Below, in pieces: positions 7,617-17,507 of a DNA stretch of 64,000 bases (its first letter is position 1; every line of letters starts with the position of its first letter). Source of the DNA: Alcaligenaceae bacterium (GTDB lineage Bacteria; Pseudomonadota; Gammaproteobacteria; Burkholderiales; Burkholderiaceae_B). The notes beneath the pieces are model-generated. The model ran no database searches. It worked only from the letters and a program-made list of their open reading frames with translations, and was not told the DNA's origin. The stretch spans positions 1-64,000 of the forward strand of contig JAAYGT010000157.1 of the NCBI GenBank assembly GCA_012727555.1, read 5' to 3'. The translations under genes and the position numbers were made by a program.

Positions 7617-8765
7617 TCAGGTGCGCAGGCCTTGCAGAAGATGGCGCGCCAGAGGCATGCGCAGGGGCTGGCAAAGATCCATCGAAAGCAGGGCCAGCCC
7701 GCATGCGTGTTCCACCCAGGGGTTTCCGGTGGTGAAAATGCGGGGCAGGGTGTCGGTGATGGCAGCGGTCAGCCAGCGGTCGGGACGGCGTTGGTCGGTG
7801 TAGGCGTGCAAAAACGCGTCGGGGTCGTTGTCGGGCTTGGCCAGCCAGGGTGCCAGTGTGCGTGCCAGTTGTGCCGCGTCGCGCAGACCAAGATTCAGAC
7901 CCTGACCGGCCACCGGATGCAGGGTTTGTGCTGCGTTGCCGATGGCCAGGGTACGTGGGCCGGTACGTGTCGGGCCGGCATGCAGTTCCAGCGGATACAC
8001 ATGGCGCTCACCGAGCAGTTCAAGGCGGCCCAGGCGGTCGCCGAACTGTTCACGCAGTGCCTTCAGGAAGGCGGGGGCGTCGAGTGCAGCCCGTTCGGTG
8101 GCAGCCTGCGGGCTGCAGCACCAGACCAGACCGTGAATGGCCGGGCCCGCCGGATGAGGCAGCATGGCCAGGGGGCCCTCGCGGGTGAAGCGTTCGAAGG
8201 CCCAGCCGGGGCGGGGTTGTCCCGCCTGGATCATGGCCAGAATGGCGTGCTGGTTATAGGTGCGGTCCACCCCGGTTGGCCGCTTGCCGTCGGATTGTAT
8301 GCAGACACGGCTGCTGAACGGGCCGGATGCGCTTTCAAAGCCGATGTGGCCGGATTGGCGTGCCGCCGTGGTGGCCTGGGCAATGCAGGTGATGCCGGCA
8401 ACCGAAACGGCGGCATGCAACCGGGCCAGCAAGGCATCGTAGCCAACCACACTGCCCAGTTCGGGGACGCCCAGTTCGCCGGGGGTGATCAGGGTACGCC
8501 CGAGCCGCCCGGCCTGCGACACGTGCACGGTGCTGATGGTGGCCGCCTGAGCAGGCCAGGCGCCGAGCGATTCCAGTGTCTGGCGACTGCCGTAGTTCAG
8601 GGCCAGCGTACGCGGGTCGGTGGCAACGGGGTCCGGCCCGGTGCGCAGGGTTCCGATCAGTGCGATGCGTGCCGGGTCGGGCGCGTGTCTGGCCAGTATC
8701 AGGGCAAGGGCGCTGCCCACGGGGCCTGCGCCGCGAATGGCAATGTCGAACTCGGGCGTTGTCAT
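7617..8765 (-). CDS. ubiH: FAD-dependent ubiquinone hydroxylase, UbiH/VisC family
   Basis: This 382-aa flavoprotein monooxygenase begins with the Rossmann motif IRGAGPVGSALALILA. It carries the UbiH/F/COQ6 signature, here AIGNAAQTLHPVAGQGLNLG, where the common GDAAH form is replaced by GNAAQ. These enzymes hydroxylate the aromatic ring of ubiquinone precursors at the membrane. UbiH is favoured over UbiF/UbiI by overall pattern and length, but paralogues are hard to separate by eye. It is transcribed as a single gene divergent from the 8.9 kb leader region. Confidence 0.82.
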   Translation of the reverse strand: MTTPEFDIAIRGAGPVGSALALILARHAPDPARIALIGTLRTGPDPVATDPRTLALNYGSRQTLESLGAWPAQAATISTVHVSQAGRLGRTLITPGELGVPELGSVVGYDALLARLHAAVSVAGITCIAQATTAARQSGHIGFESASGPFSSRVCIQSDGKRPTGVDRTYNQHAILAMIQAGQPRPGWAFERFTREGPLAMLPHPAGPAIHGLVWCCSPQAATERAALDAPAFLKALREQFGDRLGRLELLGERHVYPLELHAGPTRTGPRTLAIGNAAQTLHPVAGQGLNLGLRDAAQLARTLAPWLAKPDNDPDAFLHAYTDQRRPDRWLTAAITDTLPRIFTTGNPWVEHACGLALLSMDLCQPLRMPLARHLLQGLRT

Positions 8766-8914
8766 GAGAAATTATCCGTTCGCTGCAATGGGTCGATTTT
8801 ACCTGTGCGCCATCGTTGCCGGCTGTGTGCAGCGCAGTGGACGCAGATCATGCCGGTTCGGCAACCGGTGTTGTAATCCTGCTGTAACAACGTTGTTTTC
8901 CTGAGGAATCAGGG

Positions 8915-8943
8915 TTGTCCCTAGTGAGGGGCGGCGGTACAAT
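8915..8943 (+). promoter_or_regulatory. sigma-70 promoter for the 9.2-12 kb gene group
   Basis: The -35 element TTGTCC (8915-8920) and -10 element TACAAT (8938-8943) have 17-bp spacing, predicting a start near 8950. A small hairpin (CCTGA/TCAGG) and the AACAACGTTGTT palindrome lie immediately upstream. Confidence 0.65.
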
Positions 8944-8974
8944 GTCGGGGTGTTCATAAAACAGGAGCTGTGCG

Positions 8975-9040
8975 GTGAATTCCGACCCCGGCGATAGTTG
9001 TCGATCTAGTATCGGCAGTTTTTTCTCCAGGTGCGTGTAG
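8975..9040 (+). CDS. possible 21-residue leader peptide
   Basis: GTG at 8975 is preceded by AGGAG with 7-nt spacing and opens a 21-codon frame that starts about 25 nt after the predicted transcription start. The peptide is Ser/Arg-rich (four of the residues 8-14 are Ser, two Arg or Cys) and ends SRCV. Its stop codon coincides with the foot of a GGCAG/CTGCC hairpin. This is compatible with translation-dependent control of the leader, but no codon run typical of an attenuator is seen. It is speculative. Confidence 0.3.
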   Translation: MNSDPGDSCRSSIGSFFSRCV

Positions 9041-9211
9041 GCAGGTTTCTGCCCTTTCCGGCATAGCTCGGTCACGCCCTGGTGTTCAAGGGCGTGGCAG
9101 TTTCAGGTTGCTTTTCAGGTAACCGAACTCCCGTCAAGTCATTGTGTAAGTCCCGCGCATGTGTGCGCAGGGCCATGCGTGTCTGTTGCGTATGCTTTTC
9201 GGGAGCCAACC

Positions 9212-9562
9212 ATGCGTTTGTTCAATCTTTTCCTGCGTCGTGCAGGTGTCCAGTCCACCCGCTCCGTTTCGGCAGCCTCTTTGCCCGATCGTTCCGTTTC
9301 CCGCCTTACCGTGGAATGCCCGCGTACGGTATTGCCTGAACTTCGTCGCCAGATCTGCCTCGATTTCGAAGCGGCCGGTCTTGAACTGGAAGCGCTGCGC
9401 ATCGACAGCGCGCAGAATCTTGACATGGCGCGTGCCTGCCTGACGATCCGCTATACGCCCGCCAATCGCCGTGCTCTCATGTCGCAGGCACGTCAGATCA
9501 GTGAGTTTCCTGGCGTGCAGCGAGTGCAGTGGGGTGACCGCGCCGGAAAAGCGCTGAACTGA
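9212..9562 (+). CDS. small protein resembling the C-terminal domain of MgtC
   Basis: This 116-aa soluble protein begins MRLFNLFLRRAG with GGGAG as ribosome binding site. From about residue 32 (SRLTVECPRTVLPELRRQ) to the end (EFPGVQRVQWGD) the pattern of alternating strands and helices resembles the ACT-like C-terminal domain of MgtC proteins, without the membrane domain. Similarity is by pattern only. In MgtC this domain is regulatory rather than transporting. It precedes the CtaG-like gene by 102 bp on the same strand. If the MgtC relation is wrong, it is simply a conserved-looking small protein of unknown role. Confidence 0.45.
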   Translation: MRLFNLFLRRAGVQSTRSVSAASLPDRSVSRLTVECPRTVLPELRRQICLDFEAAGLELEALRIDSAQNLDMARACLTIRYTPANRRALMSQARQISEFPGVQRVQWGDRAGKALN

Positions 9563-9664
9563 TTTTCTTCGGGGCAGGTGCGGGTGTCGTGTCGTCGCCG
9601 TGCCCCGTGTGGTGTTACCATTTAACCGCAAATTTCGTATCTGGTGCCCCCTGCACATAGGCTC

Positions 9665-10531
9665 ATGACACTGCTTGAATGGCTCATTCCCTGGGAATTG
9701 TCTCCCACGCTGCTCCTCATGTTCTTTGCGGGGGGCTGGCTGTTCTTCCGGGGTACCCGCGTTCATAAAGTAAGCGTATCCCGCCAGGCCCTGTTCTGGG
9801 CCGGTATGGTCATTCTGTATTTATCCATGCATACCCGCATCGATTACTACGCGGAACGCATGTTTTTCATCCATCGTTTGCAGCACCTGGTGCTTCACCA
9901 CCTGGGGCCCCTGCTGATCATGGGTGCCTACCCCGGGCAGGTCATGCGCGCCGGTCTTCCCATGGCATGGCGTCTTCGCTTGCGGTCATTTTGCCGCAGC
10001 ACCCCGGGCCAGCTCGTTCAAACGGTCCTCACCCACCGAATCTTCGTGCCCTTCCTGTTTGTCATTCTGGTGGTCGGGTTTCTGTTGCCGGTGGTGCAGT
10101 TTTACGCCATGCTCGACTGGCGTCTGTACCGCATCATGAACTGGTCGGTGGTGATCAGCGGGTTCATGTACTGGAACCTCATCCTCGACCGGCGCCCCAG
10201 TCCGCCGGCGGTGCTCTCGCCGCTGGGCCGCGTCATTTCACCGATTGTCACCATGGTGCCCCAGGTGGCGGTGGGTATCGTCATTACCTTCACCCAGCAC
10301 GATCTCTACCCCATTTTTGATCTCTGCGGGCGTGCCATTCCAGGTATTTCGGCGCTTACCGACCAAGCCATTGGCGGGCTCACCATGTGGGTGCTTGCGG
10401 CCTTCGTTGAAGTGTTCGGCGTACTGTTCGCGCTGCAAACCTACATGCGGCTTTCGTCCCGGAACCGGTTGTCGGCCTGGTCCAGGCCGGCTTCACCGCC
10501 AGGGCCACCCACCTTGTCGGCAGCCTCGTAA
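9665..10531 (+). CDS. CtaG-family (caa3-type) cytochrome c oxidase assembly membrane protein
   Basis: This 288-aa polytopic membrane protein of the Caa3_CtaG family has about seven hydrophobic segments. Conserved histidines occur in MFFIHRLQHLVLHHLGPLL and in the later VGIVITFTQHDLYP segment. Family members are linked to copper insertion and assembly of haem-copper oxidases; this is not the Cox11-type CtaG. The ATG at 9665 is preferred over a GTG 21 nt upstream. Its TAA stop overlaps the ATG of the next gene by one base, so the two are coupled. Function as oxidase assembly factor is a family inference. Confidence 0.78.
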   Translation: MTLLEWLIPWELSPTLLLMFFAGGWLFFRGTRVHKVSVSRQALFWAGMVILYLSMHTRIDYYAERMFFIHRLQHLVLHHLGPLLIMGAYPGQVMRAGLPMAWRLRLRSFCRSTPGQLVQTVLTHRIFVPFLFVILVVGFLLPVVQFYAMLDWRLYRIMNWSVVISGFMYWNLILDRRPSPPAVLSPLGRVISPIVTMVPQVAVGIVITFTQHDLYPIFDLCGRAIPGISALTDQAIGGLTMWVLAAFVEVFGVLFALQTYMRLSSRNRLSAWSRPASPPGPPTLSAAS

Positions 10532-12081
10532 TGAGCCGGCCGGTCACTCACCCTGTCAGGCCGGTGGCTTTACCGCCACCAAGGCGTTGTTTGGGCCGGT
10601 CTGCCATGGCGCTTGTCCTTGCGTTTTCGGTATTGGTAACGGCACCCGCTCCGCTGGTTGCGCAACCCATGGGCTTGCCGTCCATGGGGTCGGCTTCTTC
10701 GGTTGAATTGTCGCCCGCTCTTGAGCAAACGCTTGGCAATGCCATCATGGAGCAAGGGCGGCGTGATCCAACCTATGTGGCCGATCTCGATGTCAATCAA
10801 TACCTCACTGGTCTTGGCCTGAAGCTGGTGGCCCATGCCCCTGAAAAAGGCACCGTGCCAATTTCAGTCTTCAGTTTGCGCGATGCCCAGATCAATGCCT
10901 TTGCCTTGCCGGGCGGGTTCATCGGTATCAACAGTGGTCTGGTGGTCACGGCCCAGAGCGAATCTGAACTGGCGTCCGTCATTGCGCATGAAATCGCGCA
11001 TGTGCTGCAGCGACACATTGCACGGGGCATGACCCAGCGTTCACAGAATACCGGCGTCATGATGGCAGCTATTGCGGGCGCCTTGCTGGCTGCTTTGGCA
11101 GGCAGTGCCGACCTTGCCATGGGGGTGGCGGCCTTCGGTCAGGCGGCTGCCGTTGACCGCCAGCTGGGCTTTTCCCGCCAGGCGGAACAGGAAGCGGATC
11201 GGGCCGGGTTTGAAATGCTGCGCAAAGCCGGGTTTGATCCTCTGGGCGGCGTGCGCATGTTCAACCATTTGTCGAATGCCTCGCGCTTGAACGAAGGTGC
11301 CGGTGGCAATGTCTACACCAGCACGCACCCGTTGTCTGTGCAGCGTATGTCCGACATGCAGAACCGCGCGGCAACGGTCCGTTCTTCGGGGCGTGCCGCC
11401 AGCTCCGATACCTTCTGGTTCGTGCGGGCCAAACTGCGTGTCGAACAGGCGCGTGGCGGGCAAGCCTTGCGCTCGGCCATCAGTGCCCTGCAAACAGAAA
11501 CGGCCGACAAAGATCCGCGTCGCCAGGCGGGCGCCTGGTATGGTCTGGCGTATGCTGCCATGCAGCGTGGTGACCACGATCAGGCCCAGGGTTTTCTTGA
11601 GCGCGCCCGTCAGGCCTCGGGCTCGGGCGGGTCGCCTGAAATCGATGCGCTGGCTGTCCATCTGGCGCTTGAGCAGAAGAATTTTCAGCAGGCTCTGCAG
11701 GTTTCTCAGGCGGCCCTGCGCCGTTGGCCCAATCAGCAGGCTTTATCGCTGGTTCGTGCCCAGGCGTTGCAAAAGGCCGGCCAAGACCTGCAAGCCGTCA
11801 CGTTGCTTGAAGACGTCATTCGCAAGTGGCCCGATGTCCCCCAGTACCATCAGTTGCTCGCGTTCAGTCTTGAGCGTCTCGATAAACCGGTGCTGGCGCG
11901 TCGTGCCATGGCCCGTTACTATGAATTGACCGGGGCGCTGCCGACGGCGGTGGAACAACTGACCCAGGCACGCGCCCTGAGTACCGACTTCTACACCCAG
12001 TCCGAACTCGATCTGCACATACGCACTCTCAAGGAACGTGTGCGTTCCGAGCGCGAGCTGCTGGAACGCTTCAAGTCCTGA
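10531..12081 (+). CDS. periplasmic M48 metalloprotease with TPR domain, BepA-like
   Basis: This 516-aa protein has a signal peptide ending near residue 45 (PAPLVAQ), an M48 zinc protease domain with HEIAH at 153-157 and the third ligand in QEADRAGFEML (about 218), and a C-terminal half of TPR repeats (for example the repeated ALRRWPNQQALSLVRAQAL pattern). This is the layout of BepA (YfgC), which assists or degrades outer-membrane proteins such as LptD at the BAM complex. It is translationally coupled to the CtaG-like gene. BepA-like is well supported; orthology is inferred. Confidence 0.88.
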   Translation: MSRPVTHPVRPVALPPPRRCLGRSAMALVLAFSVLVTAPAPLVAQPMGLPSMGSASSVELSPALEQTLGNAIMEQGRRDPTYVADLDVNQYLTGLGLKLVAHAPEKGTVPISVFSLRDAQINAFALPGGFIGINSGLVVTAQSESELASVIAHEIAHVLQRHIARGMTQRSQNTGVMMAAIAGALLAALAGSADLAMGVAAFGQAAAVDRQLGFSRQAEQEADRAGFEMLRKAGFDPLGGVRMFNHLSNASRLNEGAGGNVYTSTHPLSVQRMSDMQNRAATVRSSGRAASSDTFWFVRAKLRVEQARGGQALRSAISALQTETADKDPRRQAGAWYGLAYAAMQRGDHDQAQGFLERARQASGSGGSPEIDALAVHLALEQKNFQQALQVSQAALRRWPNQQALSLVRAQALQKAGQDLQAVTLLEDVIRKWPDVPQYHQLLAFSLERLDKPVLARRAMARYYELTGALPTAVEQLTQARALSTDFYTQSELDLHIRTLKERVRSERELLERFKS

Positions 12082-12186
12082 GGTTCGGCCGTTTGTCTGG
12101 TTCAGGCTGGAAGCCGTCAAGCATCGAGTGGTTCACTCTCCGTTGCTGCCTTGGTCGTAAACTCAAGTGGCCCGGTTTTCGATTGA

Positions 12187-12373
12187 ACAAGCATTGCGGC
12201 GAGGTTCTGTCAGGGAGCAGGCGCGTCTCGGGTGCTTGAGCACGCCGTTGTTCTGGACCCGCCCCGGTTGGGGCCACAACAACGGGAAGCCCGCAGGGCC
12301 GTGCGATGCACCCGAGGCGCGCCTGCACCCTGACAGAACCGTCAAAGAATACCCCCGCTCTTCACAAGAACAC
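12187..12373. repeat. interspersed palindromic repeat, copy B (intermediate)
   Basis: The core runs 12203-12340 (138 bp), bounded by GGTTCTGTCAGGG and CCCTGACAGAACC. The 33-bp outer arms differ at only two positions, although they differ from copy A's arms at six to seven. Relative to A, the left inner arm and centre are missing: the sequence jumps from GCCGTTGTT directly to CTGGACCCGCCCC. The block ACAACGGGAAGCCCGCAGGG and the flanks (AGCATT on the left, GTCAAAGAATACCC on the right) are kept. The rest of the 12082-12427 gap shows nothing I can name. Confidence 0.85.
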
Positions 12374-12427
12374 CCGTCACAAAAGAACAACCGGCTTCTC
12401 GCCCGCTGCACTACACCTAGCGGGCTG

Positions 12428-13519
12428 CTACCGCCCCGTCTCGAAAAACCGGGCCAGACGTGCCGGCAGCCAGGTCAGGTGGCCCGGGAACGGCCCGACC
12501 ACAAAACTGGCGTGCCCCCCCTCGGCCGGTTGATGCAATACGACATGGCTGGAACCATCGGCAGAACCCGGCAGGCAGGCTTCGGGTACAAAGGGGTCAT
12601 TGCGGGCGTTCAGCACCAGAGTAGGTACTTGAATGCCCCCCAAAACCGGTTTGCTCGATGCGCGTGTCCAGTAATCGAGTGCATTCTGGTAGCCATGCAT
12701 GGGGGCTGTGTAGACGTTGTCGAACTCGCGCAGCGTTCGGGCGTGATTCAGACGGTAGATATCGATGTTGCCAGGGAAGCGTCGTGCTTTTTCCTGCATT
12801 TTCTTGCGCATGCTGCGCAGGAAATAGCGTGAATAAATCTGTTTGCCGATGCGGGTGTCCGACAGATAGTTGCCGCAAGCGACCAGGTCGACCGGTACCG
12901 AAATGGCCGCTGCACAGGCAAGGCCTGATGCGGCCGGGCCGGCCTCACCCAAGTACTTCAGCATGGCATTGCCGCCCAGCGAAACACCAACGCAATGCCA
13001 GCGCGCGTGCGGCAGGCGCTCGCGTACGACGGACACCATGAACTCGACCTCGGCGGTGTCGCCCGAGTAATAGGCGCGCGCCATGCGGTTCGAAAAGCCC
13101 GAGCAACCCCGGAAGTGGGCAATGACCACAACCCAGCCCCGTGCCCTGAAGTGTTGCGCAATGGCTTGCGCGTAGTGACTTTGGCTGCTGCCTTCCAGGC
13201 CATGAAACAGGATCAGTGCAGGGGTGTCGGGCGTTTGTGGCAGACAGGCCCAGTCGCCCTGAGCGATCCAGCGCCGTGCGCCGGTGGCTGCCAGGCCCGG
13301 GTGGGGTTGTACGCTTTCGCCCGACGCCAGGCGGTCAGTGAACAAGCCGGGGCCGCTCCAGTCAAAATCGATGAAATCGCCATCGGGTGTGTCGACCCGC
13401 TCACGCACGAACGAAATGACATGGTGCCGCGCCATGAGTGCACCGTACAGGGTTTGCAGGTTGCCGCCGGGCAACCAGCCCGGAGCGGGGCAGGGCGAAG
13501 TGTCGATCGTTGCTGTCAC
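12428..13519 (-). CDS. YheT-family alpha/beta hydrolase
   Basis: This 363-aa alpha/beta hydrolase of the YheT/embryogenesis-associated EMB8 family begins with the typical APGWLPGGNLQTLYGAL segment. The catalytic set can be placed: nucleophile Ser in CVGVSLGGNAML, Asp in NARNDPFVP and His in GGHASFV; the oxyanion region is LFHGLEGSSQSHYA. Members are carboxylesterases of unknown natural substrate. The stop is 88 bp from repeat copy B, which lies at its 3' end. An in-frame alternative start is not obvious. Confidence 0.9.
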   Translation of the reverse strand: MTATIDTSPCPAPGWLPGGNLQTLYGALMARHHVISFVRERVDTPDGDFIDFDWSGPGLFTDRLASGESVQPHPGLAATGARRWIAQGDWACLPQTPDTPALILFHGLEGSSQSHYAQAIAQHFRARGWVVVIAHFRGCSGFSNRMARAYYSGDTAEVEFMVSVVRERLPHARWHCVGVSLGGNAMLKYLGEAGPAASGLACAAAISVPVDLVACGNYLSDTRIGKQIYSRYFLRSMRKKMQEKARRFPGNIDIYRLNHARTLREFDNVYTAPMHGYQNALDYWTRASSKPVLGGIQVPTLVLNARNDPFVPEACLPGSADGSSHVVLHQPAEGGHASFVVGPFPGHLTWLPARLARFFETGR

Positions 13520-13527
13520 AATGGGGA

Positions 13528-13950
13528 TCAGTGCAGTGTGTGGGCGGGTTCAGAGGGGTCGAACAGGGGGTCGTGCATCGGTGCGTGCGATGCGTGATGC
13601 AGAACCATCTTCCAGCCCTGGGCTGTGCGCTGGAAGATATTCGTGGCATAGCAGTAGTGGGTCTGGTGCTCAGGGTGTGCAACAAGCGTGATCTCTTCGA
13701 TCACTGAGTGCACGGTTGTGGTGCCCTGAAGCGTGAGGCCTTCACTGAGGGTACGAACCTGTATGGGGCCCGCCGCAAAAATTTGTTGCCAGGCACTTTG
13801 AATGGCATGAAACCCCAGAGCATGCATGCCGCCGGGGTGGATGCACAAGGTGTCGTCGTCGGTCGCCCAGACGCTCATCATGAGGTGCAGGTCGGCCTGG
13901 CGCATGGCCTGGTAAAACGCAGCCTGAACTTCGTGCGGAGTTGTGAACAT
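13528..13950 (-). CDS. NTF2-like / SnoaL-domain protein
   Basis: This 140-aa single-domain protein of the NTF2 superfamily (DUF4440/SnoaL-like) has an N-terminal helix with EVQAAFYQAMRQADLHLMMSVW, then DDDTLCIHPGG and a C-terminal YCYATNIFQRTAQGWKMVLHHAS. Small hydrolases, isomerases and binding proteins share this cone fold, so no activity can be assigned. The ATG at 13950 is chosen by domain length; there is no clear ribosome binding site, and an upstream Met would add about 11 hydrophobic residues. It ends eight bases before the YheT gene start and probably shares its transcript. Confidence 0.78.
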   Translation of the reverse strand: MFTTPHEVQAAFYQAMRQADLHLMMSVWATDDDTLCIHPGGMHALGFHAIQSAWQQIFAAGPIQVRTLSEGLTLQGTTTVHSVIEEITLVAHPEHQTHYCYATNIFQRTAQGWKMVLHHASHAPMHDPLFDPSEPAHTLH

Positions 13951-14074
13951 GGGGCTGGACCAAAAAAACAGTGCGGGATACATGCACGGGGCAGACGCCC
14001 CGATAGCCGGGACAACAGGTGTTTCAACCATTGGACTACACGGCTGCACGAAGGTTCCGTGCAGCGTGGCGGCT

Positions 14075-14287
14075 TCAGTGCCCGTGGGGTGCCGAGCCGG
14101 GTTCAAGTTGATATTTTGCGCTGCAATAGGGGCAGATGGCATGCCCTGTTTTGCCAATTTCAATGAAGACGCGCGGGTGCATGCTCCAGAGGGGGGCTTT
14201 CGGGCCCGGGCAATACAGAGGCAGGTCGGAGCCCTTGATGGTGATGACTTCGTCTTTTGGGGTTGCCGTGGAAGCAGTGCTGCTCAT
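14075..14287 (-). CDS. small zinc-finger (CHCC-type) protein
   Basis: This 70-aa protein has the zf-CHCC pattern: ITIKGSDLPLYCPGP, then WSMHPRVFIEI, and GHAICPYCSAKYQL, giving Cys, His and a CxxC pair as likely zinc ligands. Betaproteobacteria commonly carry such a small protein; it is related to the zinc-binding part of NDUFS6. The ATG at 14287 has AGGATA upstream. It lies 124 bp before the NTF2-like gene on the same strand and is divergent from azlC. Function is unknown beyond zinc binding. Confidence 0.88.
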   Translation of the reverse strand: MSSTASTATPKDEVITIKGSDLPLYCPGPKAPLWSMHPRVFIEIGKTGHAICPYCSAKYQLEPGSAPHGH

Positions 14288-14433
14288 GGGGGTATCCTGG
14301 ATGGCGGTTGGCTGGGGCGCCGGCATGATCATGCGCAGGTGCCCACCTGGAACAGGGTTATAAAACAACAGTGCATCATTGTACCAAGCGTGACAGGCTT
14401 ACAATAGATCGTTTTGAATTCTGGCAGGGTAAC

Positions 14434-15189
14434 GTGAAGTCTGTGCAAGGGGTGTCCTGGTGGCCCGATCTTCCCAGGCGGCAATACTTCAGAAACGGGT
14501 TTCGCGATGCCGTCTCGGCTTTGCTGGCTACGTCCGCCTGGGGGTTTGTCACGGGCATTGCCATGGTGAAGTCCGGTCTGACCGAATTCATGGCGGCGCT
14601 CATGACGCTCACTGTTTATGCCGGCTCGGCCCAGCTCACGGCGCTACCGCTCATCGAAGCCGTCACCCCGCTCTGGCTCATTTTTCTGGCCGGTACGATC
14701 GTGAACGTGCGGTTTGTCATTTTCGGGGCGGCACTGTTTCCGTATTTTGCCCATCTTCCGCTCATGAAGCGCATCGTCACAGGCTACATCACCACCGATG
14801 TCGGCTTCGTTATTTTCATGGCCCGTTACGGCGATGCCCGGGCCAGGGGCACTACTGAACAGTTGTGGTACTACCTGGGCTTGGTGGTTCCGGGCTGGTT
14901 TTCCTGGATGATCGCCTCGATGCTGGGTATTTTTCTGGGGGGGTATGTGCCATCCGGGTGGTCGCTTGAGTTTGCAGCCACACTGGCACTGCTGGCCATC
15001 GTCATTCCCCTGGTCAAGACCCGTCCCATGATGGTCTGCTGTCTTGTGGCCGGCGCCATTGCCTGGATCGGGCAGCCTTTACCGCTGCGGCTGGGTTTGC
15101 TGGCGGCCGTTCTGGGTGGTGTCGTGGCCGGTGTCGTTGCTGAACGCCTGCAGCAGGCAGCGCATGGCCGGCGCAAAGGGCGTGCCTGA
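14434..15189 (+). CDS. azlC: AzlC-family branched-chain amino acid exporter, large subunit
   Basis: This 251-aa polytopic protein has AzlC signatures: the segment FRDAVSALLATSAWGFVTGIAM, the segment LTVYAGSAQLTAL and NVRFVIFGAALFPY. AzlCD systems export branched-chain amino acids or analogues. The GTG at 14434 is preferred, as it follows GGCAGGGT and gives a sensible N-terminus; an open frame continues 63 nt upstream. A TACAAT hexamer near 14401 may be its -10 element. It is directly followed by azlD. Confidence 0.87.
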   Translation: MKSVQGVSWWPDLPRRQYFRNGFRDAVSALLATSAWGFVTGIAMVKSGLTEFMAALMTLTVYAGSAQLTALPLIEAVTPLWLIFLAGTIVNVRFVIFGAALFPYFAHLPLMKRIVTGYITTDVGFVIFMARYGDARARGTTEQLWYYLGLVVPGWFSWMIASMLGIFLGGYVPSGWSLEFAATLALLAIVIPLVKTRPMMVCCLVAGAIAWIGQPLPLRLGLLAAVLGGVVAGVVAERLQQAAHGRRKGRA

Positions 15190-15190
15190 T

Positions 15191-15532
15191 ATGTCGCTTA
15201 CTGATCACGACCTGTATATTCTGGCAGCCATTGCCCTGCTCACTGTCTGCAGTGTGCTGACGCGATCCATTTATTTTGCACTGGGACACCATCTGCCCTT
15301 GCCCGAGTCCGTGCGGCAGGCGTTGCGCTATGCGCCGGTGGCAGCACTGGTGGCCATTATCGTGCCTGAACTGTGGCCGTCCGGCATCGGGTTGTCTGGT
15401 GTGCTGAATGTGAAGTTCGGCGCAGCGGTCATTGCGGTTCTGGTGTTCCTGCGGACACGCAATACCCTGTTGGTCATATTGGGTGGCATGTTTGCTTTCT
15501 GGGTTTTGCGAGCGCTGGCCGTGTTCTTTTAG
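15191..15532 (+). CDS. azlD: AzlD-family small subunit
   Basis: This 113-aa hydrophobic protein has about four membrane segments and the AzlD pattern LTRSIYFALGHHLPLPESVRQALRYAPVAALVAI followed by a conserved closing helix. It starts two bases after the azlC stop, so the pair forms an operon and probably a heteromeric exporter in the inner membrane. The 138-bp gap to the helicase gene holds no gene. Confidence 0.88.
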   Translation: MSLTDHDLYILAAIALLTVCSVLTRSIYFALGHHLPLPESVRQALRYAPVAALVAIIVPELWPSGIGLSGVLNVKFGAAVIAVLVFLRTRNTLLVILGGMFAFWVLRALAVFF

Positions 15533-15670
15533 CGACAGCACACGCCGGTTTTCGGGCATGTCGGTGTGTTTGCAGCCCGGTATGCTAAACACAGGGCGGT
15601 GGTGCGCTAAAATGATCCGGTTAAACAGCTGCACGTGGGGTGTCTCCTGCGCTGAGCGCAACCATCATCA

Positions 15671-17041
<1,371 letters not shown>

Positions 17042-17114
17042 GGCGCGCCCGGCACCTGTTACCCAGTGTGCCGGTTGCAGGTGATCCATGTTTTTCTGGG
17101 GGAGGCTGTGTTGT

Positions 17115-17507
17115 TCAGGCACCGCTCGCCAGGCGCTCCTGCAAGGGGGCTGGTGTGTCAGCGGTCACGGCGGGCAGTTCCCCGCGTTCGGCGCGGTCAA
17201 CCAGTTTTTCAAGGTGCTCGATGTAGGGCAACAGAGGGCCGAAGAATACGGTTTGCGTCCCGTTCTGGATCTGCAGGGTGGGGAAGTTTTCGATGTCGTC
17301 ATCGCCCAGCAGGTTTTCGTGGTCTTCGATGTCGAGCCACACAAAACAATGTTCCGGGTGCCGGCGCGCCAGTTCGGCAAACGCCGGAGCATATTGTTTG
17401 CAGGTATTGCACCAGTCGGCGCAAAAACACGTGATCACAAGGCCCTGCAAGGCCTGCAGGCGTTCAAGAAGCCTGGCGCGGTGATCCGCTGGGTTGAAAA
17501 TATTCAT
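17115..17507 (-). CDS. thioredoxin-family protein with CNTC active site
   Basis: This 130-aa thioredoxin-fold protein has the redox motif DWCNTCKQYAPAF (Cys33 and Cys36) and the cis-Pro loop IENFPTLQI. The usual thioredoxin CGPC is CNTC here. No signal peptide is visible, so it is probably cytoplasmic. The start at 17507 is chosen by fold; an upstream frame would extend into the divergent neighbour. It is divergent from the CysZ-like gene with 62 bp between them, and that gap contains an inverted ATCCGGGT/ACCCGGGT pair. The specific partner is unknown. Confidence 0.85.
   Translation of the reverse strand: MNIFNPADHRARLLERLQALQGLVITCFCADWCNTCKQYAPAFAELARRHPEHCFVWLDIEDHENLLGDDDIENFPTLQIQNGTQTVFFGPLLPYIEHLEKLVDRAERGELPAVTADTPAPLQERLASGA

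Larger units (their letters stand above)
8766..9211. other. 446-bp intergenic region with a long structured leader
   Basis: The gap between divergent ubiH and the MgtC-like gene holds a perfect 12-bp palindrome AACAACGTTGTT (8886-8897), a good sigma-70 promoter (8915-8943), a possible 21-codon ORF (8975-9040) and several hairpins. One hairpin, GGCAG/CTGCC (9040-9053), begins at the small-ORF stop; another is CACGCCC/GGGCGTG (9073-9096). The predicted transcript leader is about 260 nt, long for this window. I could not match it to a riboswitch family. Confidence 0.5.

Noticed and set aside
7572-8876. 434-codon open frame on the plus strand
   Set aside because: It is antisense to ubiH, lacks family motifs and reads through the divergent promoter region.
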